Source of the DNA: Euptelea pleiosperma
Taxonomy: Eukaryota > Streptophyta > Magnoliopsida > Ranunculales > Eupteleaceae
Assembly (NCBI GenBank): GCA_035048495.1
Contig: CM068543.1
Coordinates: 27,145,751 to 27,209,750 of the forward strand
Direction of reading: 5' to 3'
Length of the DNA stretch: 64,000 bases
Below are positions 43,251-54,568 of this stretch, one piece after another (position 1 is the stretch's first letter; each line of letters begins with the position of its first letter). A model generated the notes under the pieces. It made no database searches. It had not been told where the DNA came from and saw only the letters and a list, made by a program, of their open reading frames with translations. A program made the position numbers and the translations under genes.

Positions 43251-43906
43251 TCGTGAATGACATTGAAGTAAGAAAACTCACATAGAAGGCTATGGCCGTC
43301 TCGTACATCAACAACTATAAACCGAGAAGTCAACAAAACTTGAGAGATGATTCTTGCTTAACGAAAATGAAAGTGATAACCATCTTCTTCAACTTCTTCT
43401 TTGTTCCATCTTCACCTTCTTCTTTCTTAACTAACCCTTGAAACCAGCAGCGCCTTCTTTATTCACCTTCAATGGCACATAGACAAGTTGCAAAGAACTG
43501 CAAAGGGTGTTATAAAATAGATGACTACAAGGAAATCTTTTAAACTTGCATTACCTTCATCTTTCTTCACCTTGAATGGCGTATAAAAGAGTTGCAAAGA
43601 GCTCTATACATGAAGAAAATGGAGGGAAAGAGCTGTGAAGTAAGAAAATAGATGAACAAAGCTGTAGAAGAGCAAGAAAATAGAGGGAAGGAGCTGGACA
43701 AAACTGATGTTCGGTACTGTGTCGTCAGTCAAACCTCAAATCAAATGAATCCTATCAATTCAAATTGATATTAGCTAGAGGGTAGTATGGGTATTTCAAA
43801 AGAAATGCCTTAATGGCAGAGAATTAAACCAAAGTGTCCATAGTTTTGTATAGGGGACTAAATGGTATGTATTTTTGTAAATATGGACTTAAAAGTACTT
43901 TTTCCT
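43251..43906. other. Terminal part of the MULE-like element, no gene
   Basis: Non-coding sequence between the right subterminal array and the element end. It includes a repeated stretch near 43465-43510 and 43565-43605 (CTTCACCTT-AATGGC-TA-A-AAGTTGCAAAGA). Confidence 0.5.
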
Positions 43907-45005
43907 TAGAAATTTCAGAATGGGCTGATTTTTTGTAGGCGTGATTTAATACGGTGAGGATCATCTCACCAAAATTGATTCATCCTCCACGTGGGTACGC
44001 CAAAATTGGTGTGAAATTTTGTGTACCCTCATCCTGACCCTAAATAGAAACTTGGGAGAGTGTGATTTGGGAAGCTTTCAATTATTCGGCAACCTTTCTT
44101 AGGAATGTTTCCCACCTGGAGTGTGCCATGTCACTTCGAAGGCTTTCAATTATTGATGTTTTTTTTTTTTTTTTTTTCTGTTTATGAAAAATGCTCCGAG
44201 ACAAATTTGAGTTCCAAATAGGCAGGTTATCTTATGTGTGGCTAAGATGAAATGGCTATTTATAGATTATAGTATGTACGACGGTAATTTATAATTTTTG
44301 AGCTTTTTTTTTTTTTGGGTAATTTAGTAATACCCCCTTGCTATTCAAAAGTATCTTGTAATACCAACCTGAACTTTTAAACGTTAGGAATACCCCCTTG
44401 ACTAGATTCAACTGTCGTACACACGTCAGTACCAGTTAATGATTTTTGGAAAGGACCAAAATACCCTTTCTCATCTTCATGCTCAAATTGTCCCACACTC
44501 CCACTAGCTTGCAGATCCAAATGGCGGGGGAGGCGGCGTTCTCACAAAAATGGCGGGGAAGGTGGGGGCATCACCGACTAATATAGCTAATCTGTTTTTT
44601 TTCTTCTTGATATGATGGCAACCCTTCTCTTTTCAATTTCAAATCATCCCTGCCATGCACCCGTAGCTTGGGACTTTGTTATGGGGCTCGTAACAGAGCA
44701 TCTTCTCTTCAAATCATCCCTAGCTTCCAAATTATAAGAACAGAGGAATCAAATTCAAGCCCCCATCAACTGAAACCACCTTCAATCGTCTGTAAAGACA
44801 CAATCCCACCTTAAACGAAACGTCAGACATCACTACCTTCAATTAACAAACCCTAACTTTTTGGATTTCAAATCACAAACAGATCAAACCTCAACCAGAA
44901 TAACAATTCATCGCAACAATTCCAACTAGGTCAAAACCAAGTAGCACATTTCGATCCATCAATCACTAAGGAGAAACTCAAAAACCTTTGAGAGAACAAA
45001 TAGAC

Positions 45006-45110
45006 CAAGATTGCCACCTCGTTTGGCAGAGCTGCAATTGGAGTAACGAGAAGCGATGTCCTCGAACTTCGCTTTCCTTGTAACGATGTCATCTCTCATG
45101 GCTTTAATGT
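45006..45110 (-). pseudogene. Captured PIN1-type parvulin fragment
   Basis: The minus strand reads KAMRDDIVTRKAKFEDIASR followed by YSNCSSAKRGGNLG. This is the conserved core of parvulin peptidyl-prolyl isomerases of the PIN1 type (family hallmark CSSAKRGGDLG). Homology stops after NLG, where the DNA continues GTCTATTTG, as if at an intron edge. The frame stays open upstream to about 45175 (EEKLYGRIQKAGSKDGDVLH), but I do not recognise that part. Only about a third of the domain is present, so it cannot be an enzyme. Confidence 0.75.
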
Positions 45111-45270
45111 GAAGCACATCTCCATCTTTGGAACCGGCCTTTTGGATCCTTCCATAAAGCTTTTCTTCTGGAACCCTGGTGCTTAATCAGGACGTGTGAA
45201 GCTCTGACTTGGTTAGTATAAATTTTGGCTTTCTTTCTGCGCTCCTACCATCGTTCGGATGAGGTTCGTC

Positions 45271-45651
45271 GAGTAAAACTTGTCATAACGTTGTTGTGAC
45301 AGAAGCTTCTATCACAACACACAATATGAGTCACGTGGCACACTATTAGTGTACGATGACCTTATGGATGTTTGGCCAGTCCCTCGGTGGAGCTGTAAAC
45401 CAAAATTCAGCCTGATTAGTGATTTCTCAGCGATTCGATTGAAGTTACTTTCATTGGTTTAGTTTAACGGTAGCAATTTGAGCGTTATTGAGCGTTATTT
45501 GGGTGCAAAGATCCAAAGGTTGTAAATCCCTAATGAGGTTGAAAAAAAAATTGCAAGTCCACCGAGGAGCTGGCCAAACATCCACACGGTCAGCGTCCAC
45601 TAAGATTGTGCCACATGGCTCGTATTGTGCGTTGTGACAGAAGTTTATCTC
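45271..45651. mobile_element. GAGTAAAACTT hairpin-family MITE
   Basis: The left end is GAGTAAAACTTGTCATAACG and the right end, reversed, is GAGATAAACTTCTGTCACAAC. The arms carry CACGTGGCACAC / GCCACATGGCTC and ATGGATGTTTGGCCAG / TGGCCAAACATCCACACGG. The flanks AGGTTCGTC and AGGTTCACG share 6 of 9. It is inserted in the Pack-MULE-like element. Confidence 0.75.
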
Positions 45652-45825
45652 AGGTTCACGGAGAATCCTATCGGTATTGGTTAGACGGAGACAGACCGGA
45701 GGATGTCACGAGATTGAAGATTAAAAGGGTATTTTTGTCCTTTCTTCTAATAATTAACAGGCACGAGACGTGGGTCACGTTCCAATGCCGGTCAATGAAC
45801 ATGAAATCTGGTCAAAGGGTATCTA

Positions 45826-46512
45826 TATCTCCCCACTTATACTCTCCCTACTTATACCCCCTCTTGTCTATTTTGACAAAAGATGGCCAAGATTTTTTCC
45901 CCCAAATGACGGTGGATCTCAGCCACTCACACTTGATTTTGGCAAATACTTTGACGGAGTGGCGAAGGCACGGGCCACCCACAATAAATATAACAAGTGA
46001 TGACTGTGATTTTCTTATACTCCATCTTATCTTATATGGCTTCAATAATGAGTGGCTGAGATCCACTATGCTTTCATATCGATGGTTGAGATTAACTCCC
46101 ACCCAATTTTGACAAACACTTTGTCGGAAAGTGACGCGGGCAAGGGCCACCCACGCATATATCAAGACAACTCAGTTATATTCTCTTATCTTTTCCATCC
46201 ATTGAATGTGGACAGTTATATAAAGAGTGGTTGAGATCAAATCCATCAATCTAATATGGACGGTTAGATTTTAGCCACTCAATTCGCCTCATTTGACCTC
46301 AATTTATTCAAAATTTAAATTTCAACACCGTTATTTTTTGTTATTTATGTTATTTTCCCATTTCTCCCTCTGTGCGTTACAATCCATTATAACAGCTGTT
46401 ATAATGGAAAAAATGGTAATGCCCTAGTCGTTATACCGTTTGAGTGCTGAAGGCACCCAATTTTTGCAAACGCTTTTGTCTGAGAGTGCCGTGGGCACAG
46501 GCCATTTACTAG
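45826..46512 (+). mobile_element. Second three-unit Helitron cluster
   Basis: The same three units in the same order as 23994-24692: first ending ACGGGCCACCCAC (about 45982), second with TATAACAAGTGATGACTG through GGCAAGGGCCACCCAC (about 46155), third with ATATATCAAGACAACTCAG ending ATTTACTAG before T. The third also carries the same TTATAACGG-family piece. The cluster was therefore copied as a block. Confidence 0.7.
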
Positions 46513-46599
46513 TTCCTAACATTTGAAAGTCTAACGGGGGTATTACAAGATACTTTCAAATGGCAGGGGGGTATTACTAAATTACCCTTTTTTCTTTTG

Positions 46600-46795
46600 G
46601 TAGTTACCAACTTACCATCGTGGGAGGGGCCCACGGATGAAGTCAGGTGAAATCTGACCCCGGTCAAGCCAGTAAAGGGGATTTCTACTCCTGGCACATT
46701 GCTCAAAGGAGGAAATCTACCTGTGTGGGTTTGACCCCACGACCTCTCGAAAGAGGTGGATACACACCAACCGTTTTGAGCTATTTTGAAGGCGG
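46600..46795 (-). mobile_element. tRNA-derived SINE (copy 2)
   Basis: It aligns with the SINE at 25950-26113: the A-box region ATAGCTCAAAACGGTTGGTG, the B-box region GTCGTGGGGTCAAACCCACA, then TTTCCTCCTTTGAGCAATG and CCCCTTTACTGGCTTGACC. Diverged, with no genes. Confidence 0.65.
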
Positions 46796-46937
46796 CAAGG
46801 CAACAACTAAAAACAGACAAATTTAGATTTTCCGTACATAATTTTTTTTTCCTTTTAAGCACCCCTTTTTCTTGCTAACCATATATAAGAATTCGATCAG
46901 CATTGATTGTAGCATGATTGACGGTGTAGACAAAGCA

Positions 46938-47652
46938 GAGTAAAACTTGTGTCACAAGATGTTGTGACGGAAGCCGGTCACAGCACTCAATACGAGCCAC
47001 GGGGCACACTATAAGAGGACGCTGAACGTATGGATTTTTGGCCAGTCCCTCGGTGGACCTACAAACTATGGATTATTTGCATGCAGGTCCATCTAGGGAT
47101 GGGTCGAACATTGATACGGTCAGTGATCTCTACAGACTATTAACGTTGATACAGTTAAAAATCAACCCATGAAAATGACTCCAATCAAATCCTCAAAATT
47201 TGCGTCCCTTGGCCCTGGTCCACGCTTTGTCGAGTAAAACTTGTGTCACAAGATGTTGTGACGGAAGCCGGTCACAGCATTCAATATGAGCCTCGTGGCA
47301 TACTATTAGAGGACGATGACCGTATGGATGTTTAGCCAGTCCCTCGGTGGACCTGGTACACAAAAAATCAGCTTGATTAGTGATTTCTAACCGATTCGAT
47401 TGAAGTTATTTTCATGGGTTGATTTTAACGGTATAAATTTGAGCATTATTGAGCGTTATTTGGGTGCAAAAATCCAAAGGTTGTAAATCACTAATCAGGC
47501 TGATTTTTGGTTTGTAGGTCCACCGAGGGACTGGGCAAAAATCCATACGATCAGTGCCCTCTTATAGTGTGCCACATGGCTCGTATTGAGTGCTGTGACC
47601 GGCTTCCGACACACCGCTTCCGACACAACATCTTGTGACACAAGTTTTACTC
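46938..47652. mobile_element. Rearranged hairpin MITE with inverted flank copy
   Basis: GACAAAGCA stands on both sides exactly (46929-46937, 47653-47661). The insertion reads: a MITE left part (46938-about 47067), then about 165 bp that is the reverse complement of the DNA just right of the insertion (47653-about 47815), then a complete hairpin MITE (47232-47652; GAGTAAAACTTGTGTCAC ends). This makes a palindrome of about 745 bp centred near 47440. Bases 47816-47960 beyond are another partial hairpin arm. Confidence 0.7.
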
Positions 47653-47661
47653 GACAAAGCA

Positions 47662-48451
47662 TGGACCAGGGCCAGGGGACACAAATTTTGAGGATTTGAT
47701 TGGAGTCATTTTCATGGGTTGATTTTTAACCGTATCATCGTTAATGGTCTGTAGAGATCACTGACCGTATCAATGTTCTACCCATCCCTAGATGGACCTA
47801 CATGCAAATAATCAACCTGATTAGTGATTTTTAAAGATTTGATTGGAGTCATTTTCATGGGTTGATTTTTAACCACAGATTTCAAGCATTATTTAGGGTA
47901 CTCAGATCCAAAGGTTTGAAATCACTACTCAGGCTGATATTTGGCAAATCAGGCCAATTTTTTGGTGTGAAAATTGTGTCAAAATTTGTCCCATGATCCT
48001 GACCCTTGTTTTTTGGTAATCAAACAAAGCATGTTAACAGAGCATACTGAGGTAAATATTGAAATACAAGAGGAAAAGAAAAAATAAATAAAGATATTCT
48101 ACAATCTACAACTCAAAACCGCTGCCCCACATACTGAGGAGCTCTATAGCTCTCCTATGGGGCACTCAATACATACTGATACAGAATGGTACATTACTCA
48201 TCCATCCCTAGAGACAAGGAAAACTTTAGCTGTGAGAGAAAGAAGGATGAGATCAAGCACTTTCTCAAATGATCAGCTTTCATGGTGCTACTCACCAAGC
48301 CATTACTATTAGAGAAAGAGAACAAAAGCTGCTGCTGCAGCATTCTATGGATGCATCAAAAGTGAGAGACAGAGAGACATCCCTCTGTAGAACCTATGAT
48401 CATCTCTGGAATGGACACACTCTTGCAAAAAATGATTAACGGGGACGATAA
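47662..48451. other. Palindrome right arm, then 3' region of the BAH gene
   Basis: Bases 47662-47960 belong to the palindrome and a partial hairpin arm. From about 48010 to 48451 the sequence looks like the transcribed 3' untranslated region of the BAH-Agenet gene. A poly(A) signal was not securely placed. Confidence 0.4.
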
Positions 48452-51400
48452 TCACATCGACATCACCAAGCTTGTAAGAGGGGGTATGGATGCATTGAGA
48501 AGAGAGTCCCCTCTATACTTGCAGTTTTCATGATCAACTATCAAGGAATTGGGTATCAAAAATCTTTCTCGAGCAGGAGACTCCAAATCCTCTCGGCTGC
48601 TGCTACTGCTACCACCATCTGTATGCTGCTTCGAGCCTGAACTCCCTTTCCTCGTCAACCTCTCTCTACTCCGCCGCCTCTTCCTTGATGAGTTCCATTT
48701 CAACCGAGTGAGCAAATTATCATTGGCAAGGTTTGGTACCACCTCCACTTGCTTCCCTCTATCATCCCGAGGCTCCAAACAAGGAGCAATCTTACTACAT
48801 GCAGCCTTCTCATCCTTTGGTGTGGAGCTATCTACATTACTGTTGCTCCCAAGTTCTCTGTTATCAAAGTTCACCACTTGGACCGAATGACTACTGATAT
48901 CACAGGATTTACCTCCATCATGCCTGGTATCTAGGCCAGATAAAATTGAAGTCACAAGATTTGGCCTTGCCTTTATACGATTCCACTTGTTAGACATCCA
49001 ATCTTGCGAACGTCTCAAGTCGCCACAACCAAAGATTGACATCTGCTGTTCTCCTGCAAGATTGTAAGATGTTCCAGCTATAAATCAGTGCGTTGGTCTT
49101 GTACTAATTATTATCAGAAACAATTTTGATTTGCCATAAAGTCTTATTGCAGTAATAGAAGGCCAGAGGTGAAAGTTTAACGATATTTTAATTACAAGGG
49201 GAGTTTGGGCCAAGGACCATTCTTCTCATACCTGGAAAATAAATGTGAATCCTATCTTCTGATTCTTTGCGGACCACAATGCCTTCCCACCATCCATCAT
49301 GCCACCATGCATCCACAGGAGTGCCTAAATCAACATGGCCCAACGAGACTTTGCCTCTGTTGGACGCTGGGCAGGGACGGACCATAGTTCTTCCAGATAA
49401 CCGGAGGCTCAACTTGTCAGGTACCGCAACCCTGGATGCTAAAACCCATTCCTGCATCATACAGTAAATAATCAGATCAAGAGGTAAAAGAAGAAAATTT
49501 TCTCCACGAGCATACCAAAGAAAGAAAAAGTAGATAGAGATGTTGGGAAATTATACCTCTAAATTTTTTGTTTCATCCACTGCATCTTTAATATCTTGAT
49601 ACCGCACCTTAACCTTGTCTTTGTGCCTCTTAAGAACCACTCCTCTGAACCAACATCCTCTAATGCCACTATCCTGTGAGAGCACTTCAACATTACAACC
49701 CACAGCTAAATGCTGGCAAGGTGTCGGCTTGGTCAACTCTTTCCTTGATAAACAAGCCACAGAGTTTCCCTCCTTTGGACCACAGATTTCAGCTCTGTTG
49801 CTGCTAACCAAACCACTGCTAAAGTTCTGATTATCCACGTGACCTGCTTCCCTGGCCTCCTTTCGGTCGTCAATTTGTGGGTCAAGGTCCCTGCTTTTTG
49901 ACCTACGGCGCTTTTTCTTTGGTCTAGTCCTACTGGCATCAACATCATCATCTCCCACCTCCGGACTGCCATCAGCATGATTAGATTTCAAATGTCTAGG
50001 TGCCGTATACATATATCTGAGTATTTCCTGTTTCCAATAACCTTGGACTTGAGTGATGTCGAAGGCCTTGATATCATCATTGTCGAACTGTCTGTGGCAC
50101 ATGAACGGTTCCCACAGAGTGTGTGTTGCCTCATTCAGGAACTTCTCAAAATGTTGGGGACTGAGGATTGTTGCCAATCCATCTATGCATTCAACACTGA
50201 GATCTTGAAGACAAAGAGAAAAGAAAATCTCTCTGTCATTAAAATCAGGAGGCAAAACAATACCAACCTCATCAATTCTGTGAAACCATCGTACCACAAC
50301 CATCTTGTTGCCTCTGGAATCCTCGTATAAATCTTCCAAGTATGCAACAAGTCTTTTATTCTCTTCAGCCAAAACATATACGAAGTCATGGATCTGTAAA
50401 AGGAAAACAACGGAGTCAGATAAAAGTTAGACACAAGAAGCATAATGCAAATTCATCCAAGAGTTGAATTAATCTCCTACAGTGATATTACACCAGGACT
50501 AAAAAGGGAAGAAAGTTCAGGAAGGAATCTTGGGACAGAACTCACCGAAATTGTAATTCCATTACGGCAAAAAGACTCATAATGCCTCCGGCGTTTCCTG
50601 CAGGTCCATGCAGGACCTAACCACAAAAATTGTTTAGAATGGTCCCCAAGCTTCCTTATTTGAAGATCCTGATTAGACAAAAACCATTGGAAAAAAAATC
50701 AGCATTCCCTGTTAGGTAACAGCCCTTAAGAGTAATTAAAGGAAACAACCAATGTTATGACCTAATTGATTCCAACCTTAAAATCTGGTACATCTGCGTT
50801 GAAAGCATCATCTTTATCCAAAGAACCACCAACTGGTTGGGACAACCCATGAGGGGGCGAATCTGAAACATTCACAATAACAGCAATTTTCACCGACTTA
50901 GAAAGTGCATCCATAAAAAATAAGCAATCATCCACACACTACAAACATTAAAATATTATTGTTCAAGAAATTAGACTCCCAAGAGAGCAATAACAGATGC
51001 TAGAACACTTCAATAGTACACATCAAAGTAGAACAAGTAAATGCTTCATTCAACACTCCTCAACGGTTATTACTTGATAGACAAGGTGAAGGGACACAGC
51101 ACTAATGGGTACCTTGAAAATGCCCAAGATCAACTTTTGGTTGGGTAGAACAACTGAATAAAGAAAGTGGTCACAAGAAGAACAAAATGAATATGAAAAG
51201 ATAAAGCATATTGACCTTGACGTAGCAGTTAATGGATTCAGAGACTCTCAACCAGCTGCTATATGTGGCTTATTATGCCTGCAGCCCAGCATGGAGTTAG
51301 TTTCTGATACAAAAACCACCACAAAATGTAAAGAAGAAAAAGGATGACTATATTTAAGGCACAACATGCAAAGGCAGCATTGGTACAGAAGCAAAGAATG

Positions 51401-53660
51401 ATAAAGAGAGAGGGGGATTGGATATTTGAAAATCCAAATGCCAAACATCAGAAATATATATCCGATCATCTATTGCAGAGAAAAAAGATGTGGAAAATTG
51501 ATGTATATATAAGAGAATTCTAGCAGATGTTGGGGTTAGAAAGAAAGCTGTTGGAATTCGACATTTCAATAGTGAAGGATAGTTCCAAACATTCAATAGC
51601 GTTACAGCTTAACAGATAAAACTTTCAAGCTATGCAACAATGACACAGGCACATGCGCCGGTGTCCAAATCATATACTAGATGTTTGACATGCAATCTTT
51701 CATCATCATCTACACCATATCCCAAATATTTGAGGTCAGCAACATGAATTCTATTTTGCCATTGGACTCTATTTAGCGCTAATCTTCAAACACTGGATTG
51801 TTCGAAACCTAAATGCTATACGTCCTATATGAGTATTAGAATATAATATTTCAGCTATAACTAGATCAGAAGGTTTTTCTTAAATAAAAATAAGGGAAGA
51901 AAAATATGAAAACTAAAAGAAAAATATTTCTATACACTACAAAAATATTTCAAACATTGTTTTAGCATAAATGAAAATAATAGCCATTATGATATTACAC
52001 CAGTTAGAAGCAAGGTTTAAAGGGGACCGTTATAACAGTATAACGGACTGGGGGCGTTACCGTTTTTTCCGTTATAACGAAAAAAACACTCGGGGGAAAA
52101 CGGGAAAATAACGGAAATAACGGCCGTTTTTTTCACAAAATTTTCCAGAAAATAGCGGTAGTTATTTTCGTTATAACGGCCATTATTTTCTGGGCGTTTT
52201 AACGGACCATCACGGAACGGGGTAGGTCCAAATCCGTTATAATGGCCATTATTTTCGTTATAACGGCCGTTTTCTAATAAATAGAAAAAATTGCTATCAA
52301 AACTAATTAGAAAAAAAAATTAGGCTGTTATAGGAACAAATAACGGCTGTTATAGTAACCATTAGAAGAGGAGTATACATCAGGTTGGCAGCCGGTGTCA
52401 TACTTGGGATAATGCTTATGACGACGATAATAACAATATGAGAAAAAAAAAAGCATGAAGAAGAGATCAATCTCCATCAAAACAAACAACAAACTTACTG
52501 ACTGAAAGAGCAGAAGGAAAACAAAACCTAGACCATAGGGGCTTATGATCTCAATTCCCTTAGATAACACAAATACAGTTAACCCATCAAAGGACAAAAA
52601 GCCAATCCATGCATCTCATGATCCTCACAAGAAAATTCAATATAACAGAGAGAGAGAGAGAGAGATTAGGGATAAAATACCCAAAACCTAGTTTATTTCT
52701 AATATGCTTTCCTCATCTCACCGAAATCGATATTTTCCCCTATAAAGCAGGGCAGATGTGGGAGATCCATAACTATGATGCCAAAGGTACCTTACAACTT
52801 GCTCATCATATAAAAGACCAACCATAATTCTCATGAAATACATGTGAATTCTTCTGATCCATCGTTAACTGCCAATAATTCAGCCACCTCTGGTACAAAA
52901 ACCAACGATTCCAACCCACCAGCACAATTGGTGAATTAAATAGATCGCGTCACCATCCCTTGCCGCCGCTGAGAATTAAAACCATAAGATAACACAAGCA
53001 CCTCCAAACCAAAACTTCTCGTTGACAGATCGAGAAGTAAAGCACCCCCAAAGAATTCTAGATCAAATGGGTCACCTTTTTTACACCGAAAACAAGATTA
53101 CAGAGAATACAATCGGCCATGAGAGGCAAGATTGATTCCTCTGCTTTCAATTCTCTAAAGGGGAAGATATCGACATCGGTGAGATCAACGAGATTCGAGC
53201 AAAAATCAAATCTTTTTTCTTAAAACATATAAAGTTTTCAAATTTCCACGAAAAAACACCCAATTTCCACATAAAACCTCCACCAGACCATAAATCAAAC
53301 CTACAAACAACAAATAAATAAAAAATGGAAGAGTGGGTTACCTGAAACAACGGAGGATAACCAATCGAGAACCTCTCTTCGAGAGCGCAACTTGAGAAGA
53401 GAAGACGAAGAAGAAGAAGAAGAGAGAAGAGAAGGGTTACGAAGGGCATAGTGATAAGACATGTGTCTGAGGCTCCTTTCCTTCCCCACCACAGCCAGAT
53501 CCATACTCCCATCCCTTCTCTTCAGATAATAATGCACCTCTCTTCTTCCCTTGTCGTTTGACACAGATACCTCGTCCCATCCCACAAAATCCATCGACGA
53601 TGGTGATGATCCTGATGTTGTTGTTGTTGTTGTTGATGGTGGTGATGATTCCATCATCAT
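48452..53660 (-). CDS. BAH and Agenet (Tudor-like) domain chromatin protein
   Basis: Six minus-strand exons joined by GT-AG introns: 53660-53342, 50862-50777, 50668-50546, 50393-49557, 49451-49232 and 49053-48452. They sum to 2187 nt and encode 728 aa in one unbroken frame. Residues 1-106 include a Thr/Ser-rich start and FVGWDEVSVSNDKGRREVHY. Exons 3-4 give the BAH domain (about 140-310), with LWLGPAWTCRKRRRHYESF, FVYVLAEENKRLVAYLEDLY and VVVRWFHRIDEV. A basic Lys/Arg stretch (KKKRRRSKSR) follows. Two Agenet units lie at about 405-460 (GCNVEVLSQDSGIRGCWFRG) and 475-540 (VDAWWHDGWWEGIVV). The tail is Ser/Arg-rich. Plants have such BAH-Agenet proteins (Arabidopsis At1g68580-type); both domains bind histone tails or nucleosomes, so a nuclear chromatin-reader role is likely. 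The start is the first of three ATGs. Intron 1 (about 2.5 kb) holds a TTATAACGG element. I am sure of the domains, less of the exact N terminus. Confidence 0.93.
52013..52360. repeat. TTATAACGG-motif element in the BAH intron
   Basis: It starts CAAGGTTTAAAGGGGACCGTT and is almost wholly made of CCGTTATAACGG/CCATTATTTTCGTTATAACGG variants, with GGGGGCGTTACCGTT near the left and GGGGTAGGTCC further in. It is the same family as 20622 and the sister of 25186. It is located in intron 1 of the BAH gene. A short (AG)n run follows at 52650-52667. Confidence 0.6.
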
Positions 53661-53960
53661 CGTTATCTCAATCTCATAAAATCCCAAACCAGAGAACAAA
53701 AAGAAGAAGAACAGAAATCCTAACAGAGAGAAGCTTAACTTTACAAAGGAAGATGAAGAGAAAGAGAGAATTTTGATGGAGGAAGTTGGAAGTAAGGGAG
53801 GAAGGGTTTGAATGGCGTTTTGAAACGTCTCTTTTATCTTCTCCCAGAGACCAGAAAGGGGTAGGTAGGTGCTTAGAAGTTTGAAGATTTGATGTACAGA
53901 TCAACGGCGGCGATTTCGTCCACGACGATAACGCCCACGAAACTACTTGGAAACTGCCGT
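53661..53960 (-). promoter_or_regulatory. 5' leader and promoter region of the BAH gene
   Basis: Read on the minus strand, the stretch before the ATG at 53660 is pyrimidine-rich (CTTCTTCTTTTTG, TTTCTCTTCATCTTCC), typical of plant 5' untranslated regions. No TATA box was convincingly seen. Confidence 0.4.
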
Positions 53961-54559
53961 GTATTCTTACCATCTTATTTCATTACCAGACATACCCTCC
54001 ATAACTAAACAATTACCGGAAAACCCAAAACGCGGACCTGTCGGTAGATAAAATAGTGTGTTTGTCTGTTAGGAATATGTTTAAAAGTTGAGGGTAGTTA
54101 AGTCAATTCACTAAAAGTTAAAAAAAATTCTTATTTTATAATGGGCTTTAAATAATGAGAATATTTTAATATTTAAAAACTGACACACAAAAAGAAATAT
54201 CCCGAATAAAGGTCAAGGAGGTGACGTAAGCCCTAGGAAATAGCTCCGGAGGACAGCTAAGCCGGCCCTAAATTAGGCATTTTGTAGATGCGGGACCGCG
54301 GGAAGAGCGAAATGGAATCTTTTTTTAGATTTTTGACCGGAGGCCACGTTCAAAACGGATCATCACCATCACCGGATTTAGCCGGTCACCGTAACGCCGA
54401 ACTGACTGACTCACCCACTCCTGACTCCGCCCACAATCCCAACATGGAGCAAGATCGTGACGTGCAACCAAGGGATCCCGTGTCATCCAACGGTTCCCAG
54501 TTAAGGAACTATCCATGTTCTGAGATAAGTCATTAGGTTGACTTCAGAGTTCGGACATA
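53961..54559. other. No supported gene; 82-codon plus-strand ORF noted
   Basis: An ATG ORF at 54288-54536 (MRDRGKSEMESFFRFLTGGH...) lies in GC-richer DNA upstream of the BAH gene on the opposite strand. It has no recognisable domain and no support from splice sites. It may be noise or a short upstream transcript. Confidence 0.3.
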
Positions 54560-54568
54560 TGAGATATC

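Larger units (their letters stand above)
33669..43906. mobile_element. 10.2-kb MULE-like element with PMD, GRF and transposase genes
   Basis: The limits come from the split MITE: TTAGAAAT at 33661-33668 and 43907-43914 is the target duplication (8 bp exact; a ninth base may have changed). In order inside are a left subterminal repeat block (34480-34720), a hairpin (35083-35150), a plant-mobile-domain gene (plus, 35251-36620), a GRF zinc-finger gene (minus, to 36683), a MULE transposase (minus, 39000-37279) with its PB1 exon at 42648-42301, and a right subterminal block (42690-43250) that is the reverse complement of the left one. A 3.08-kb solo LTR later split the transposase gene. Without it the element is about 7.16 kb. 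The terminal inverted repeats are weak. All genes carry stops or frameshifts, so this copy is dead. Confidence 0.75.
33443..44040. mobile_element. MITE split by the 10.2-kb insertion (33443-33668 and 43907-44040)
   Basis: The left piece starts GGGTTGGGATCAGGGGACAC and ends TTGATGGGATTAGAAAT. The right piece starts TTAGAAATTTCAGAATGGGC and ends CATCCTGACCC. In intact family members (26192-26581 and 29307-29658) these pieces are continuous as GATGGGGTTAGAAATTTCAG. The two pieces therefore record a single insertion, with TTAGAAAT repeated on both sides. Confidence 0.85.
44317..46587. mobile_element. Pack-MULE-like element, 2.27 kb
   Basis: TIRs of about 50 bp: GGGTAATTTAGTAATACCCCC on the left and its near-exact mirror on the right, continuing through CAAAAGTATCTTGTAATACC. 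The flanks are TTTTTTTTT and TTTTTTCTT (8 of 9), compatible with a 9-bp duplication but low in complexity. Inside are a parvulin gene fragment (45006-45110, minus), a hairpin MITE (45271-45651) and a Helitron cluster (45826-46512), the last abutting the right TIR. Carrying a host exon between MULE-type TIRs is the Pack-MULE pattern. Confidence 0.7.

Noticed and set aside
45606..46165. ORFs of 105 and 168 aa on opposite strands
   Set aside because: They run through the hairpin MITE and Helitron units and have no domain content.
48549..48934. Plus-strand ORFs of 61-113 aa opposite the last BAH-gene exon
   Set aside because: They are antisense shadows of the well-supported minus-strand coding exon.
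54288..54536. An 82-codon ATG ORF in GC-richer DNA beside the BAH promoter
   Set aside because: No domain, splice support or conservation could be judged, so it is only noted as sequence content.
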